Below are positions 1 to 7,946 of a DNA stretch of 13,273 bases, piece by piece. The position numbers and the translations under genes are program-made. Below the pieces are notes generated by a model. That model worked only from the letters and a program-made list of their open reading frames with translations. It ran no database searches and was not told where the DNA came from. Positions within the stretch are counted from its first letter, which is position 1. The number at the start of each line of letters is the position of its first letter. Origin of the DNA: JACQWR01 sp964614365 (GTDB lineage Bacteria > Desulfobacterota > Syntrophia > Syntrophales > JACQWR01); contig CAZTLA010000079.1 of assembly GCA_964614365.1 (NCBI GenBank), forward strand, positions 1 through 13,273, read 5' to 3'.

Positions 1-521
1 AGGCCTTCAAAATACCTTCCGGCTCCATGAAACCCACGCTGCTCGTCGGCGATCACATCCTGGTAAACAAGTTCGTTTACGGGATCAAAATCCCCTACTT
101 CCGCACAACGCTTGTTCCGATATCCGACACCCGGCGGGGGGATATCGTCGTCTTCATTTACCCGGAGGACAGATCCAAGGATTTCATCAAGCGGGTTATC
201 GGTGTCGGCGGCGACACCATCGAAATCAGAAACAAGAAAATTTATCTGAACGGCTTGCCCCACACGGAGAGCAACGGCGTTTACACCGACGATTTCGTTA
301 TCCCCGGCTCCGTACAGCCCCGCGATAATTTGGGGCCGGTCATGGTGCCCAAGGGATGCCTTTTTGTAATGGGCGACAACAGGGATCAAAGCTACGATAG
401 CAGGTTCTGGGGATTCGTCCCTCTCCGGGACGTCCTGGGAAAAGCCTTTATCATCTACTGGTCGTGGAACGGTGACGACCACAACGTACGGTGGAGCAGG
501 TTCGGCAAGCTCCTCCGGTAG
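1..521 (+). CDS. lepB: Signal peptidase I, 5'-truncated by window edge
   Basis: This inner-membrane serine protease removes signal peptides from exported proteins. The reading frame is open from base 3 (AFKIPSGSMKPTL), so the gene starts before the window and the ATG at 27 is internal. The catalytic Ser is the codon at 24-26, in the SGSMKPTL signature. The general-base Lys is at 189-191 in DFIKRVIGVGGD. The third family signature, GDNRDQSYDSRFWG, lies at about 370-411. The N-terminal membrane anchor would be upstream. The family usually has PGD after KRVIG; here it is GGD, a small change. The C-terminus is intact, ending in a TAG at 519-521. The next gene begins 73 nt later on the same strand and is unrelated in function. 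Identity is very secure. Confidence 0.95.
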   Translation, partial: AFKIPSGSMKPTLLVGDHILVNKFVYGIKIPYFRTTLVPISDTRRGDIVVFIYPEDRSKDFIKRVIGVGGDTIEIRNKKIYLNGLPHTESNGVYTDDFVIPGSVQPRDNLGPVMVPKGCLFVMGDNRDQSYDSRFWGFVPLRDVLGKAFIIYWSWNGDDHNVRWSRFGKLLR

Positions 522-543
522 GTGAAACTCTCCCCAACAAATC

Positions 544-561
544 GGCAGGTCCCTGTATTGA
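544..561. repeat. REP-like palindrome, partial copy 1
   Basis: The 11 bases at 549-559 (GTCCCTGTATT) match the right arm of the palindrome at 11141-11162. The left arm is degenerate (GGCAG). It lies between lepB and the Mo-hydroxylase operon. With a match this short, chance is possible. Confidence 0.35.
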
Positions 562-594
562 CGGCACACCAAAACCATTTGCGGCGCGAGACAT

Positions 595-1101
595 ATGACT
601 AAGACCAAACCGGATGTCCTGATACGCCTGATCGTGAACGGAGAACCCGTCGAACTCGCCGTGGAGCGCCGGGTAATGCCCTGGCACACGCTGGCGGAAA
701 CACTCCGGGAGACTCTGGGACTCACGGGAACGAAGATAGGATGCAATAACGGAGAATGCGGCGCCTGCACGGTCATTATGGATGGAAAACCGATCCTCTC
801 CTGCTGTACGCTTACCGTGGCCTGCGACGGGAAGGAGATAACGACGATCGAGGGGCTTGGAAACCCCATCAGCGGAAAATTGCACCCCCTGCAAAAATCA
901 TTCATCGAACACGACGGCTTGCAATGCGGTTTCTGCACGCCCGGCATGATTATGCAGGCGAAAGCCCACCTTGACCGGAACCCCGCCCCAACGGAAGCAG
1001 GGATAAAAGAAGCGCTGTCGGGCAACCTCTGCCGCTGCGGCTCCTATCAGAAGATCGTGGCGTCCGTACTGGCGGCGGCGGCAGAGATGAGAAAGGAGTG
1101 A
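595..1101 (+). CDS. Molybdenum hydroxylase, [2Fe-2S] subunit (CoxS/XdhC/HcrC type)
   Basis: This 168-residue iron-sulfur subunit of a xanthine dehydrogenase-family hydroxylase carries electrons between the molybdenum site and FAD. The N-terminal plant-type ferredoxin domain binds one cluster through Cys50, Cys55, Cys58 and Cys70 (CNNGECGACTV ... SCC). The C-terminal helical domain binds the second through Cys111, Cys114, Cys146 and Cys148 (CGFCTPGM ... NLCRCGSYQKI). All eight ligands are present and the length is normal. The ATG at 595 has only a weak purine-rich stretch upstream, so its ribosome binding site is poor. The stop is 5 nt before the preferred start of the large subunit, so the two are translationally linked. 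The protein has no signal peptide and is expected to be cytoplasmic. The family is certain; the substrate cannot be read from the sequence. Confidence 0.95.
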   Translation: MTKTKPDVLIRLIVNGEPVELAVERRVMPWHTLAETLRETLGLTGTKIGCNNGECGACTVIMDGKPILSCCTLTVACDGKEITTIEGLGNPISGKLHPLQKSFIEHDGLQCGFCTPGMIMQAKAHLDRNPAPTEAGIKEALSGNLCRCGSYQKIVASVLAAAAEMRKE

Positions 1102-1106
1102 CAACC

Positions 1107-3458
1107 ATGCCGGAGAGGCTGTCACTGATCGGGAAACGGCTGCCGCGCGTGGGGGCGGGCGAACTCGTTACCGGCAGCGCCAAATTTACCTCGGATATAA
1201 GCCTGCCGGGCATGCTTCACGGCAGGATCTTGTGCAGCCCCCATCCCCATGCAAACATCGCAACCATAGACATCGGCGCGACAATGAAACTTCCCGGCGT
1301 CAAGGCCGTCCTTACCCATAACGACGTGGCGGGATTTCCCGATGCGATACTCGCACCGCCGGCCGCGCCCCTGAAAATTCTGGATCGAACCCTCTATTTT
1401 GTGGGGGACTACGTGGCGGCCGTGGCGGCGGAAACGAAAGACGCGGCGGAAAGCGCGCTGGAACTCATAGAGGTCGAATATGATATCCTGCCCGCCGTTT
1501 TCGACGCCAAAGAATCCATGAAACCGGGAGCCCCCGAGCAGAAATCGCTCTGGCCGGTAAATGTCTGGAATGCGCGGGAATCGGGAGAACCTTCCCTGGT
1601 TCTCGATAAGACAAAACTGACCGGGGGCAGCGTTGAGCGGGGTTTCGCGGAAGCAGACGAGATCGTTGACGAGGAAGTACACACCCAGGTCATGCTGCAC
1701 GCCCCGCTGGAAACGGATACCGTCGTCGTGTCCTGGGATGCAAACGGCGTCTGCACGGCCTGGACCAAGGAAAACCCCGACCGCATGGTGAACTGGCTTT
1801 GGCCGATCCTCTCCCAGGGTTACGGCACGCCGCTGAACAAGGTGCGGGGGATCTGCAACTTTGCCGGCGGACGCTTCGGGAAACACGTCGACCTCCGCGT
1901 CCTGACGATGGCGACGATCCTGGCTAAGAAGACCGGCCGGCCGGTGAAATTTCAGGGATTGCGGGAGGCAGAGTATCACTGGGCGCGGGCCATTTCCCAC
2001 AGCCGGGTGAAAATGGGCGGCAAAAGAGACGGCACGCTCACCGCCGTTCACATGAAGACCATTTCGAATTTCGGGATCGCACACCGCATGCCCGGCACGG
2101 AGCCGAGGAACATCGGGCGTGCGCCGAACTGGACCTGGAAATGCCCCAACTGCTATTACGAAGGCTACGGCGTCTACACGAACATTTCGGGGACGGGCTC
2201 GTTTCGCGGCTTCGGTTCGACACAGGGGCACTATGCCGTCTCGCAGCTCTGCGACCGACTGATAGAAAAGCTGGGGGTGGATCATCTCGACTTCTACCGG
2301 AAGAATCACGCGGGCGCAGGCGACTGGTGGGAGCAGCAGAAACAGACCCCGAGCGGGCTGGACGAGTGCCTGGAGAAAGCGACGGACGCCATCGGCTGGA
2401 AGCAAAAACAGCATAAACACGGCGGGCGGACGCTTCCCGACGGCAGGAAGCACGGCATCGGCATGGCCATCGCCGTGCACAGCGGCGGTGGCTGCAATCT
2501 CCCCGGCGCGGCCTTCGTCGAAGTGAACAAGGACGGTTCCGTACAGCTCTTCGCCGCCGGCGATGAAAGCGGTCAGGGCGTGTACACCGTCGAAACCGCG
2601 ATCTGCGCCGAAGAATTGGGGGTGCGCTACGAAGATGTCCGCGTCGTACGCGCGGACACCGAATCGGCGCCGCAGGCCTCCTATTCAGCCCACAGCCAGA
2701 ATACCTGCAACATGGGCGGCGCCATCCAGTTGGCCGCACGAGACGCGAAGAAGAAGCTGCTCATGCTGGCGGCCGGAGAGTTGGGGGTCGAACCGGAAGG
2801 ACTGGATGCGCGGGAAGGATGGATTTATGTCGTTGCAGATCCCGCAAAAAAGATTGCCGTCCCGGCGGTAACGGCCAAGTATATCGGCGCCCGGACCCTG
2901 ATTGACGGACGGCCTCTCGGATGTCGCGTGGATGGATACGGCTGGTACGCGCAGTGGGAAAATGTGCCCTGGACGCCTGAGGAACCGGAAGGCTCTCTGG
3001 TTCCCAAAACGTGGATTTGCCACACGGTCGAAGTTGCGGTGGATACGGACACGGGCGCCGTGGAAATCCTGAATTACGTGACCGCCCAGGATGTGGGGCG
3101 GGTGATCAGCCTCAACACCGCGGAAAACCAGCTCCTGGGATCAACGATCATGGGCATCGGGTTTGGCTTGCTGGAGGATTTCGTTCGCGACCCGCAGAAC
3201 GGGCAGGGACTGAACGCCTCCTATCTGGACTACAAGATCCCGACCCATCTCGACGTACCGCCGACCACCACCATCATGGTGGAGCCCATCAATCCGAACA
3301 CCGTTTTCGGAGCCAAGGGGATCGGCGAGGGATCGTTGGTCCCCAGCGCCCCCGCCATTGCGCACGCCGTTTATAACGCCATCGGCGTAAGAATGAACAA
3401 CACCCCGTTCACCCCCGACAGAATTCTGCAGGCATTGGGCAAGGTAAAAAGAGCATGA
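1107..3458 (+). CDS. Molybdenum hydroxylase, molybdopterin-binding large subunit
   Basis: This is the catalytic subunit (783 residues) that hydroxylates, or in HcrA-like enzymes reduces, the substrate at a molybdenum-pterin centre. The ATG at 1107 is preferred because AAGGAG at 1093-1098 sits 8 nt before it; an in-frame GTG at 1098 overlaps that site. The N-terminal a/b hammerhead domain covers about residues 15-135. Molybdopterin motifs follow: GGRFGKH (254-260), GSFRGFGSTQG (364-374), and ESGQGVYT (487-494). The C-terminal GAKGIGEGS (735-743) places the catalytic Glu at 741. GGRFGKH differs from the commoner GGGFGGK form, and the protein has a CPNC pair at 346-349. The stop overlaps the next start as ATGA. 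The subfamily, and so the substrate, is unresolved: a purine, an aromatic acyl-CoA or an N-heterocycle are all possible. Confidence 0.93.
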   Translation: MPERLSLIGKRLPRVGAGELVTGSAKFTSDISLPGMLHGRILCSPHPHANIATIDIGATMKLPGVKAVLTHNDVAGFPDAILAPPAAPLKILDRTLYFVGDYVAAVAAETKDAAESALELIEVEYDILPAVFDAKESMKPGAPEQKSLWPVNVWNARESGEPSLVLDKTKLTGGSVERGFAEADEIVDEEVHTQVMLHAPLETDTVVVSWDANGVCTAWTKENPDRMVNWLWPILSQGYGTPLNKVRGICNFAGGRFGKHVDLRVLTMATILAKKTGRPVKFQGLREAEYHWARAISHSRVKMGGKRDGTLTAVHMKTISNFGIAHRMPGTEPRNIGRAPNWTWKCPNCYYEGYGVYTNISGTGSFRGFGSTQGHYAVSQLCDRLIEKLGVDHLDFYRKNHAGAGDWWEQQKQTPSGLDECLEKATDAIGWKQKQHKHGGRTLPDGRKHGIGMAIAVHSGGGCNLPGAAFVEVNKDGSVQLFAAGDESGQGVYTVETAICAEELGVRYEDVRVVRADTESAPQASYSAHSQNTCNMGGAIQLAARDAKKKLLMLAAGELGVEPEGLDAREGWIYVVADPAKKIAVPAVTAKYIGARTLIDGRPLGCRVDGYGWYAQWENVPWTPEEPEGSLVPKTWICHTVEVAVDTDTGAVEILNYVTAQDVGRVISLNTAENQLLGSTIMGIGFGLLEDFVRDPQNGQGLNASYLDYKIPTHLDVPPTTTIMVEPINPNTVFGAKGIGEGSLVPSAPAIAHAVYNAIGVRMNNTPFTPDRILQALGKVKRA

Positions 3459-4417
3459 AACCCTTTCAACACCTCAACGCCCGAACCCTGGAAGAGGCGG
3501 TTTCCGCAGCCGGCAAAAAAGCCATGCTGATCGCCGGCGGAACCGATTGTCTGAGCGTTTTAAAGAACGGCGTGCTGCCCGCCTGTCCGGAGGTCCTGGT
3601 GAACATCAAAACCATCCCCGGCCTGGCCTCGATCGAGGAGAGCGGCGCGGGGCTCCGGATCGGCGCACTTGCGACACTTGCCGAGGTAGCCGCGTCACCG
3701 GTGGTAAGGAAAAAATACAAAATCGTGGCGGAAGCGGCCGGGTCCGTCGCCTCCCCCCAGATACGAAACATGGGCACGATCGGCGGGAACCTGTGCCAGG
3801 ATACGCGCTGCTGGTACTACCGGTGTTCTCCCTTTACGGGCAGAAGCTATCACTGCCGGCGCAAAGGCGGCAGCACCTGCTTTGCGGTAGCGGGAGACAA
3901 TCGCTACCATGCCGTTCTGGGAGGGAAGCGTTGCTTTGCCGTTTGTCCCTCGGACACCGCGGTCGCCCTCGCCGCCCTGGATGCAATGCTGACCATTACG
4001 GGTCCCGCCGGGGAGAGAACAATCCCCCTGGGGGACTTTTTTACCGTCCGGGGAAACATCCTCAAACCGCACGAGATCCTCACGGAGGTCCGGATTCCCC
4101 CTCCTCCGCGGGAAGCCCGGCAGACGTTTCTTAAATTCCGTATAAGAAACGCCATCGATTTCGCCATCGTCAGCGCGGCTTCGGTCGTCACGATGGAGGA
4201 TGGGACCTGCCTCGGTGCACGCATTGCCCTGGGGGCGGTGGCCCCGACCCCCGTCAGGGCGCGGGAAGCGGAACGGGCGATGAGCGGGAAGCCTCTTAAC
4301 AACACTATGGTGAAAGATGCCGCGGAGGTGGCAGTGGCCGGAGCAAAGCCGCTGGCCATGAATGCTTACAAGATCGAAATTGCCAAAACACTGGTAAAGA
4401 GAGTCCTGCTTGCCTAG
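3455..4417 (+). CDS. Molybdenum hydroxylase, FAD subunit with Cys-rich (4Fe-4S-like) loop
   Basis: This 320-residue flavin subunit (CoxM/HcrB family) passes electrons to or from an external partner. FAD-binding signatures are AGGTD (27-31) and TIGGNLC (108-114). Between them and the PSDTAVALAALDA strand there is an insertion with seven Cys at 114, 119, 124, 134, 142, 160 and 164. HcrB of 4-hydroxybenzoyl-CoA reductase is known to carry a [4Fe-4S] cluster in such a loop, and the pattern RCWYY...C...GGxxC...C is shared with other anaerobe FAD subunits, so an extra cluster is likely here. The CO dehydrogenase C-terminal domain covers about 215-320. The start overlaps the large-subunit stop by 4 nt. 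The ribosome binding site is weak, so translation probably depends on coupling. Confidence 0.93.
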   Translation: MKPFQHLNARTLEEAVSAAGKKAMLIAGGTDCLSVLKNGVLPACPEVLVNIKTIPGLASIEESGAGLRIGALATLAEVAASPVVRKKYKIVAEAAGSVASPQIRNMGTIGGNLCQDTRCWYYRCSPFTGRSYHCRRKGGSTCFAVAGDNRYHAVLGGKRCFAVCPSDTAVALAALDAMLTITGPAGERTIPLGDFFTVRGNILKPHEILTEVRIPPPPREARQTFLKFRIRNAIDFAIVSAASVVTMEDGTCLGARIALGAVAPTPVRAREAERAMSGKPLNNTMVKDAAEVAVAGAKPLAMNAYKIEIAKTLVKRVLLA

Positions 4418-4423
4418 TGCGAC

Positions 4424-4450
4424 GGGAAAAGACCGTTTTATCCCTTTCTT
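4424..4450 (+). terminator. Possible intrinsic terminator after the Mo-hydroxylase operon
   Basis: GGGA-A-AAGA pairs with TTTT-A-TCCC around a short loop (4424-4444), followed by TTTCTT. The stem has an A-A mismatch and is A/T-rich in the middle, so it is a weak candidate. Its place 7 nt after the FAD-subunit stop supports it. Confidence 0.3.
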
Positions 4451-4469
4451 GCCACTTCCCAGATTAATG

Positions 4470-4499
4470 AATACGGGAAGTCCCTACATTCCTGGAATG
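4470..4499. repeat. REP-like palindrome fragment, copy 2, plus small palindrome
   Basis: AATACGGGAAGTCCCT at 4470-4485 is identical over 16 bases to the left part of the palindrome at 11141-11162. Here the right arm has decayed (ACATT instead of GTATT). It is followed directly by CATTCC-T-GGAATG (4487-4499), a 13-bp palindrome. It lies between the Mo-hydroxylase operon and the tctC promoter. Confidence 0.5.
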
Positions 4500-4568
4500 C
4501 CCTCCTTGTCTTGACACAACGGGTTGTGATAAATCGCCTCTCGGCCTGCCGCTGCTGATAAATTCGCC

Positions 4569-4597
4569 TTGACACACAAGACCCCTTTCCCTATGCT
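4569..4597 (+). promoter_or_regulatory. Sigma-70 type promoter for the TctC gene
   Basis: TTGACA at 4569-4574 and TATGCT at 4592-4597 are separated by exactly 17 nt. The -35 box is perfect and the -10 box matches TATAAT at 4 of 6 positions. Transcription would start near 4604, giving a leader of about 58 nt before the start codon. A second TTGACA at 4511-4516 has no -10 partner. Confidence 0.65.
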
Positions 4598-4662
4598 GAA
4601 CTCCCGCAAAAGCAAGTTCTTATCAATATCAATATTATCAATTCTGGTGAAAGGAGAGAATG

Positions 4663-5685
4663 ATGGAAAGAAATCCGAGAGGGCTATTTTTTGTCGTTGC
4701 ATCTGTTTTATTTTTATTCTTTACCAGTGTCCTTTATGCCGCACCTCTGGACCTCGATTTTTTTAAGGGAAAGACCATCAACTACATCGTTTCCACCAAA
4801 CCCGGGGGCGGTTATGATACCTATGGTCGCCTGATTTGCAAGTACATGCAGAAGTATATACCGGGGACTACAATCATTGTAAAAAATGTCCCCGGGGCGG
4901 GAAACATTATTGGAGCAAACGAGATATTTCTCGCCAAGCCGAACGGTCTGACCCTGGGCACTTTTAACTCGGGATTGATCTACGCGCAGCTTATCGGCCA
5001 GGAGGGCATAAGGTTTGATTTGGCCAAATATAGCTGGATTGGAAAGGCGAGTTCCGACCCTCGACTGCTTATCGTATCAATCAAATCCCCCTATAAGAGC
5101 CTGAAGGATCTCGTTGAGAGCAAAGAACCGGTCAAGATTGCCACTTCAGGCGTCGGCACGCTCAACCACAACGAGACCTTGATTGTGGCGGAGGTCCTAA
5201 AGGCCAATCTCAAGGCCGTTCCCGGCTATAGCGGCCGCGAAGATGAAATGGCGATCTTACGAGGCGAAGTCACCGGGACCATGGGCTCGTATAGCGGCAT
5301 GGTGGGTTTCATCAAGTCGAAAGAATGCCGCGTCCTCCTGCAAGTCGGCGCTAAGAAGCAGAAAGACCTTCTCGACGTGCCCCTGGCCTCAGAACTCAAA
5401 GTGTCTGAGAGCGGGAAAAAACTCCTTGGTCTGATTACGGGGAATTCAGAATTGGGGCGTTTTACCGCTGCCCCTCCGAACATGCCCTCCGACAGACTTG
5501 CGGTTTTAAGAAATGCCTATCAAAAGGCCCTATCCGACCCCGAGCTGCTGAGGGACGCCGAGAAAATGGGACTGAACATTGATCCCAGCTTCGGCGAGGA
5601 TGTGGTTAAGCTGGTCAAGATGGCCATCAACCAGCCGGAAGAAAACGTGGCTCTGCTGAGAAAAATTATCAAGGTTGAGCAATAA
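4663..5685 (+). CDS. TctC/Bug-family periplasmic solute-binding protein
   Basis: This is an extracytoplasmic binding protein of the tripartite tricarboxylate transporter (TctC, 'Bug') family, which binds carboxylates such as citrate, nicotinate or aromatic acids. Tandem ATGs lie at 4660 and 4663. AAGGAG at 4651-4656 is 6 nt from the second and 3 nt from the first, so 4663 is preferred (340 residues). A signal peptide covers about residues 1-26, with a hydrophobic core (LFFVVASVLFLFF) and likely cleavage at LYA/AP. The family ligand-loop motifs are present: KPGGGYDTYGR near residues 46-56, and VPGAGNIIGANEI with KPNG soon after. No tctA or tctB gene is next to it, which is common for orphan Bug proteins. 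It has its own promoter, and its place behind the Mo-hydroxylase suggests, but does not prove, a shared substrate. Confidence 0.9.
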   Translation: MERNPRGLFFVVASVLFLFFTSVLYAAPLDLDFFKGKTINYIVSTKPGGGYDTYGRLICKYMQKYIPGTTIIVKNVPGAGNIIGANEIFLAKPNGLTLGTFNSGLIYAQLIGQEGIRFDLAKYSWIGKASSDPRLLIVSIKSPYKSLKDLVESKEPVKIATSGVGTLNHNETLIVAEVLKANLKAVPGYSGREDEMAILRGEVTGTMGSYSGMVGFIKSKECRVLLQVGAKKQKDLLDVPLASELKVSESGKKLLGLITGNSELGRFTAAPPNMPSDRLAVLRNAYQKALSDPELLRDAEKMGLNIDPSFGEDVVKLVKMAINQPEENVALLRKIIKVEQ

Positions 5686-5829
5686 TCGCTGGAGGGGATT
5701 GGACACCACACAAATCATTGCCATCTGATTTTCAAGCCGATAAAGATCGACTATGGTAAGAATGGCACGGTCACCTTTTCATTGATATTTAGCATGAAAC
5801 TGGTCAGCTCCCTGGCGACCATCACCGTA
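5686..5829. other. Non-coding gap after tctC
   Basis: No gene with a start and ribosome binding site is visible, and there is no convincing terminator. One plus-strand frame (about 5713-5835) reads through protein-like sequence (FKPIKIDYGKNGTVTFS) with no start signal. It might be the decayed end of a recombinase-like gene, but this is a guess from style only. Confidence 0.3.
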
Positions 5830-6069
5830 TCAAGCCGTGCGGAGCTCCCTGCCGGACTTTTCCAGGCAGCATTCGTAATTGCCGTCATAGATGCGCATCT
5901 CGCCGTGATCGCTCTCGAAGACGCGGTTGATGAGACAGCGCAGGAAGTGGCGGTCGTAGCTGACGAGGACGACCGTGCCGGAAAAGTTCTGCAGGGCGAT
6001 GAGCGGCGTTTCGCGCGACTGGATGTCGAGATGGTTGGTCGGCTCGTCGAGGATGAGCAGGTTGATTAG
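5830..6069 (-). pseudogene. ABC-F family ATPase fragment (C-terminal part of second ABC domain)
   Basis: The minus strand encodes NLLILDEPTNHLDI (Walker B, right after where the ABC signature would be), then FSGTVVLVSYDRHFLR, and RVFESDHGEMRIYDGNYE, ending in a TGA at 5830-5832. This is unmistakably the end of an Uup/EttA-type ABC-F ATPase, the family that acts on ribosomes. Only about 76 residues remain: both Walker A motifs, the first ABC domain and the ABC signature are missing. The H-loop His of VSHDR is Tyr, so even this piece could not support ATP hydrolysis. Homology stops abruptly near 6066, and upstream there is unrelated sequence reaching the recQ stop. It is a dead remnant. The plus-strand open frame over it (5782-6069) is only its shadow. 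Confidence 0.85.
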
Positions 6070-6081
6070 GAGGAAGTAACC

Positions 6082-6132
6082 ATGGGAAGCGCAAATAAAG
6101 AAATATACAGCGAGATGACCGTTCTTTCTTAA
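6082..6132 (+). CDS. Possible 16-residue peptide or 5' stub of a lost gene
   Basis: A perfect AGGAGG (6068-6073) sits 8 nt before an ATG at 6082 that opens MGSANKEIYSEMTVLS and stops with TAA at 6130-6132, inside the recQ stop codon on the other strand. The strong ribosome binding site at the edge of the ABC-F fragment suggests the start of a gene whose body was lost at the recQ junction. It could also be a chance match. I do not recognise the peptide. Confidence 0.25.
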   Translation: MGSANKEIYSEMTVLS

Positions 6133-7946
6133 GCATCCTGTTCTTCCGTACCGTGCAGATACCGCCGTATCTCGGCAAGAAACTCCTCCCCGTAGCGTTC
6201 GAGCTTATGAGTCCCGACGCCGTGGATGCCGAGAAACGCCTCATCATCCCTGGGCAGCGCAGCGGCCATCCCGACCAGGGACATATCGCTGAAGATGACA
6301 AAAGGCGGAACTCCGGCGGCATCGGCAAGCCTTTTCCTTAGGGACCGGAGTCTCTGGAAGAGTTCTTCATCGTAATCCGTATCGCCGGTCTTGCGGCGCA
6401 CCGATTTTGATACGCCCGCCGGCTTTACCCGCGGCGTCGCCATGGTCAGAGGCTGTTCCCCTCGCAGGACCGGCTGGGCCGCCTCTGTCAGGGTGAGTAC
6501 CGAATAATTGCCCACATCCTGCCGGAGAAAGCCCCCATAGACAAGATGGTGGAGAAGTCCGCCCCAGTATTCCTGGCTCTTGTCGGCGCCGATCCCATAC
6601 GTGGAAAGGCGATCGTGGCCCAATTCCATGATCCGTTCCTTTTTGGAGCCGCGCAGCACGTCGATCACATGGCCCATGCCGAAACGCTGAGACACGCGGT
6701 AGACGCAGGACAGCGCCTTGCGCGCATCTTCCGTCACATCGATCATTTTCGGCGGGTGGAGGCAGATGTCGCAGTTGCCGCAGTTCTCCTCCATCCGTTC
6801 ATCGAAATAGCCCAGGAGTATCCGGCGGCGGCAGCTTGCGGCCTCGGCGAAGGCAACCATGGCGTTCAGTTTATGAAGCTCGATCCGCTTCCGCTCCGGA
6901 TTGTGCGTGTTTTCGATCAGGCTTCGGGCCAAGGCAATATCGCCATACCCGAAGAGGAGCAGGGCCTCCGCCGGCAGGCCATCCCGTCCGGCGCGGCCCG
7001 TTTCCTGGTAGTAGCTTTCGATGTTTTTCGGGATATCGTAATGGACGACAAACCGGATGTTGGATTTATCTATCCCCATGCCGAAGGCCACGGTCGCGAC
7101 CATAATCCGGACGTCGTCCTTGAGGAAATCGTCCTGCGCCTTCTGTCTCTGTGCCGTCAACAAGCCTGCATGATAGGGCGCCGCATTGAATCCGGCCGAC
7201 TTCAGCTTTTCTGCCAGGTGGTCCACCCGCTTGCGGCTCAGACAGTATACGATACCGGCCTCGCCGGGGCGGTTTCGGAGAAAGTCCATGAGCTGCGCAA
7301 GGGGCTTGATTTTGTTGATAACGGTGTAGCGGATATTGGGGCGGTCGAAGCTCGCGATATAACTCCGGGCCTGCCTGAGGTGGAGTCGGTCAAGGATGTC
7401 CCGGCGGGTATGGGATTCGGCTGTCGCCGTCAGGGCAATCATCGGTATCCCGGGGAATGCCCGGCGCAGGCGGCCGAGCCGGCTGTATTCGGGCCGGAAA
7501 TCATGTCCCCACTGGGAAATACAGTGGGCCTCGTCAATGGCGAAAAGCGAGATCGCGATATCCTTCAGGCGCTGGATGAACTCGTCGCCGATCAATCGTT
7601 CCGGAGCGATGTACAGGAGGTCCAGTTCTTCCGCATGGAGCATCGCCAGAACCCGGCGGGCCTCGCTGCTCTTCAGGGAGGAATTGTAAAAGGCCGCCTT
7701 CACGCCACAGGCCTGGAGCGCATCAACCTGGTCCTTCATCAGGGATATGAGGGGAGAAACGACGATCCCGACGCCGGGACGATGGAGGGCGGGGATCTGA
7801 TAACACAGAGATTTTCCGCCTCCCGTCGGCATGAGAACAAAGGCGTCCTCGCCCTGGATGAGGCCCTCGATAATCTCCTGCTGCTGGGGCCGGTATGTTT
7901 CGTACCCGAAGATTTTTTTAAGACTGTCCAGCGGGTTACCGATCAT
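6129..7946 (-). CDS. recQ: ATP-dependent DNA helicase RecQ
   Basis: This 3'-5' DNA helicase works in recombination and repair at stalled forks. All parts are present in 605 residues: Walker A TGGGKS (41-46), DEAH (138-141) followed by the aromatic-rich loop CISQWGHDFRPEYSRLG, motif III ALTATA (171-176), motif IV-VI elements including VATVAFGMGIDK and QETGRAGRDG (314-323), the zinc cluster Cys372, Cys389, Cys392 and Cys395, a winged-helix RQC domain (about 400-495), and an HRDC domain (about 524-598). The ATG at 7944-7946 gives the expected N-terminus (LKKIFGYETYRPQQQEII). A weak GGGGA precedes it by 9 nt. It is transcribed away from the small gene at 8186. Its 3' end abuts the degraded region with the ABC-F fragment. 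No defects seen. Confidence 0.97.
   Translation of the reverse strand: MIGNPLDSLKKIFGYETYRPQQQEIIEGLIQGEDAFVLMPTGGGKSLCYQIPALHRPGVGIVVSPLISLMKDQVDALQACGVKAAFYNSSLKSSEARRVLAMLHAEELDLLYIAPERLIGDEFIQRLKDIAISLFAIDEAHCISQWGHDFRPEYSRLGRLRRAFPGIPMIALTATAESHTRRDILDRLHLRQARSYIASFDRPNIRYTVINKIKPLAQLMDFLRNRPGEAGIVYCLSRKRVDHLAEKLKSAGFNAAPYHAGLLTAQRQKAQDDFLKDDVRIMVATVAFGMGIDKSNIRFVVHYDIPKNIESYYQETGRAGRDGLPAEALLLFGYGDIALARSLIENTHNPERKRIELHKLNAMVAFAEAASCRRRILLGYFDERMEENCGNCDICLHPPKMIDVTEDARKALSCVYRVSQRFGMGHVIDVLRGSKKERIMELGHDRLSTYGIGADKSQEYWGGLLHHLVYGGFLRQDVGNYSVLTLTEAAQPVLRGEQPLTMATPRVKPAGVSKSVRRKTGDTDYDEELFQRLRSLRKRLADAAGVPPFVIFSDMSLVGMAAALPRDDEAFLGIHGVGTHKLERYGEEFLAEIRRYLHGTEEQDA

Noticed and set aside
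1098..1106. GTG start for the large subunit
   Set aside because: It overlaps the ribosome binding site AAGGAG; the ATG at 1107 has an 8-nt spacer.
1122..2480. Long open frame on the minus strand (452 codons)
   Set aside because: It lies opposite the molybdopterin subunit, whose motifs are clear; it has no recognisable domain. GC-rich genes often leave the opposite strand open.
4511..4516. First TTGACA before tctC
   Set aside because: No -10 box at a 16-18 nt distance; TGATAA lies only 10 nt away.
5782..6069. Plus-strand open frame of 95 codons
   Set aside because: Its minus strand encodes clear ABC-F ATPase motifs (LDEPTNHLD), so the plus-strand frame is a shadow.
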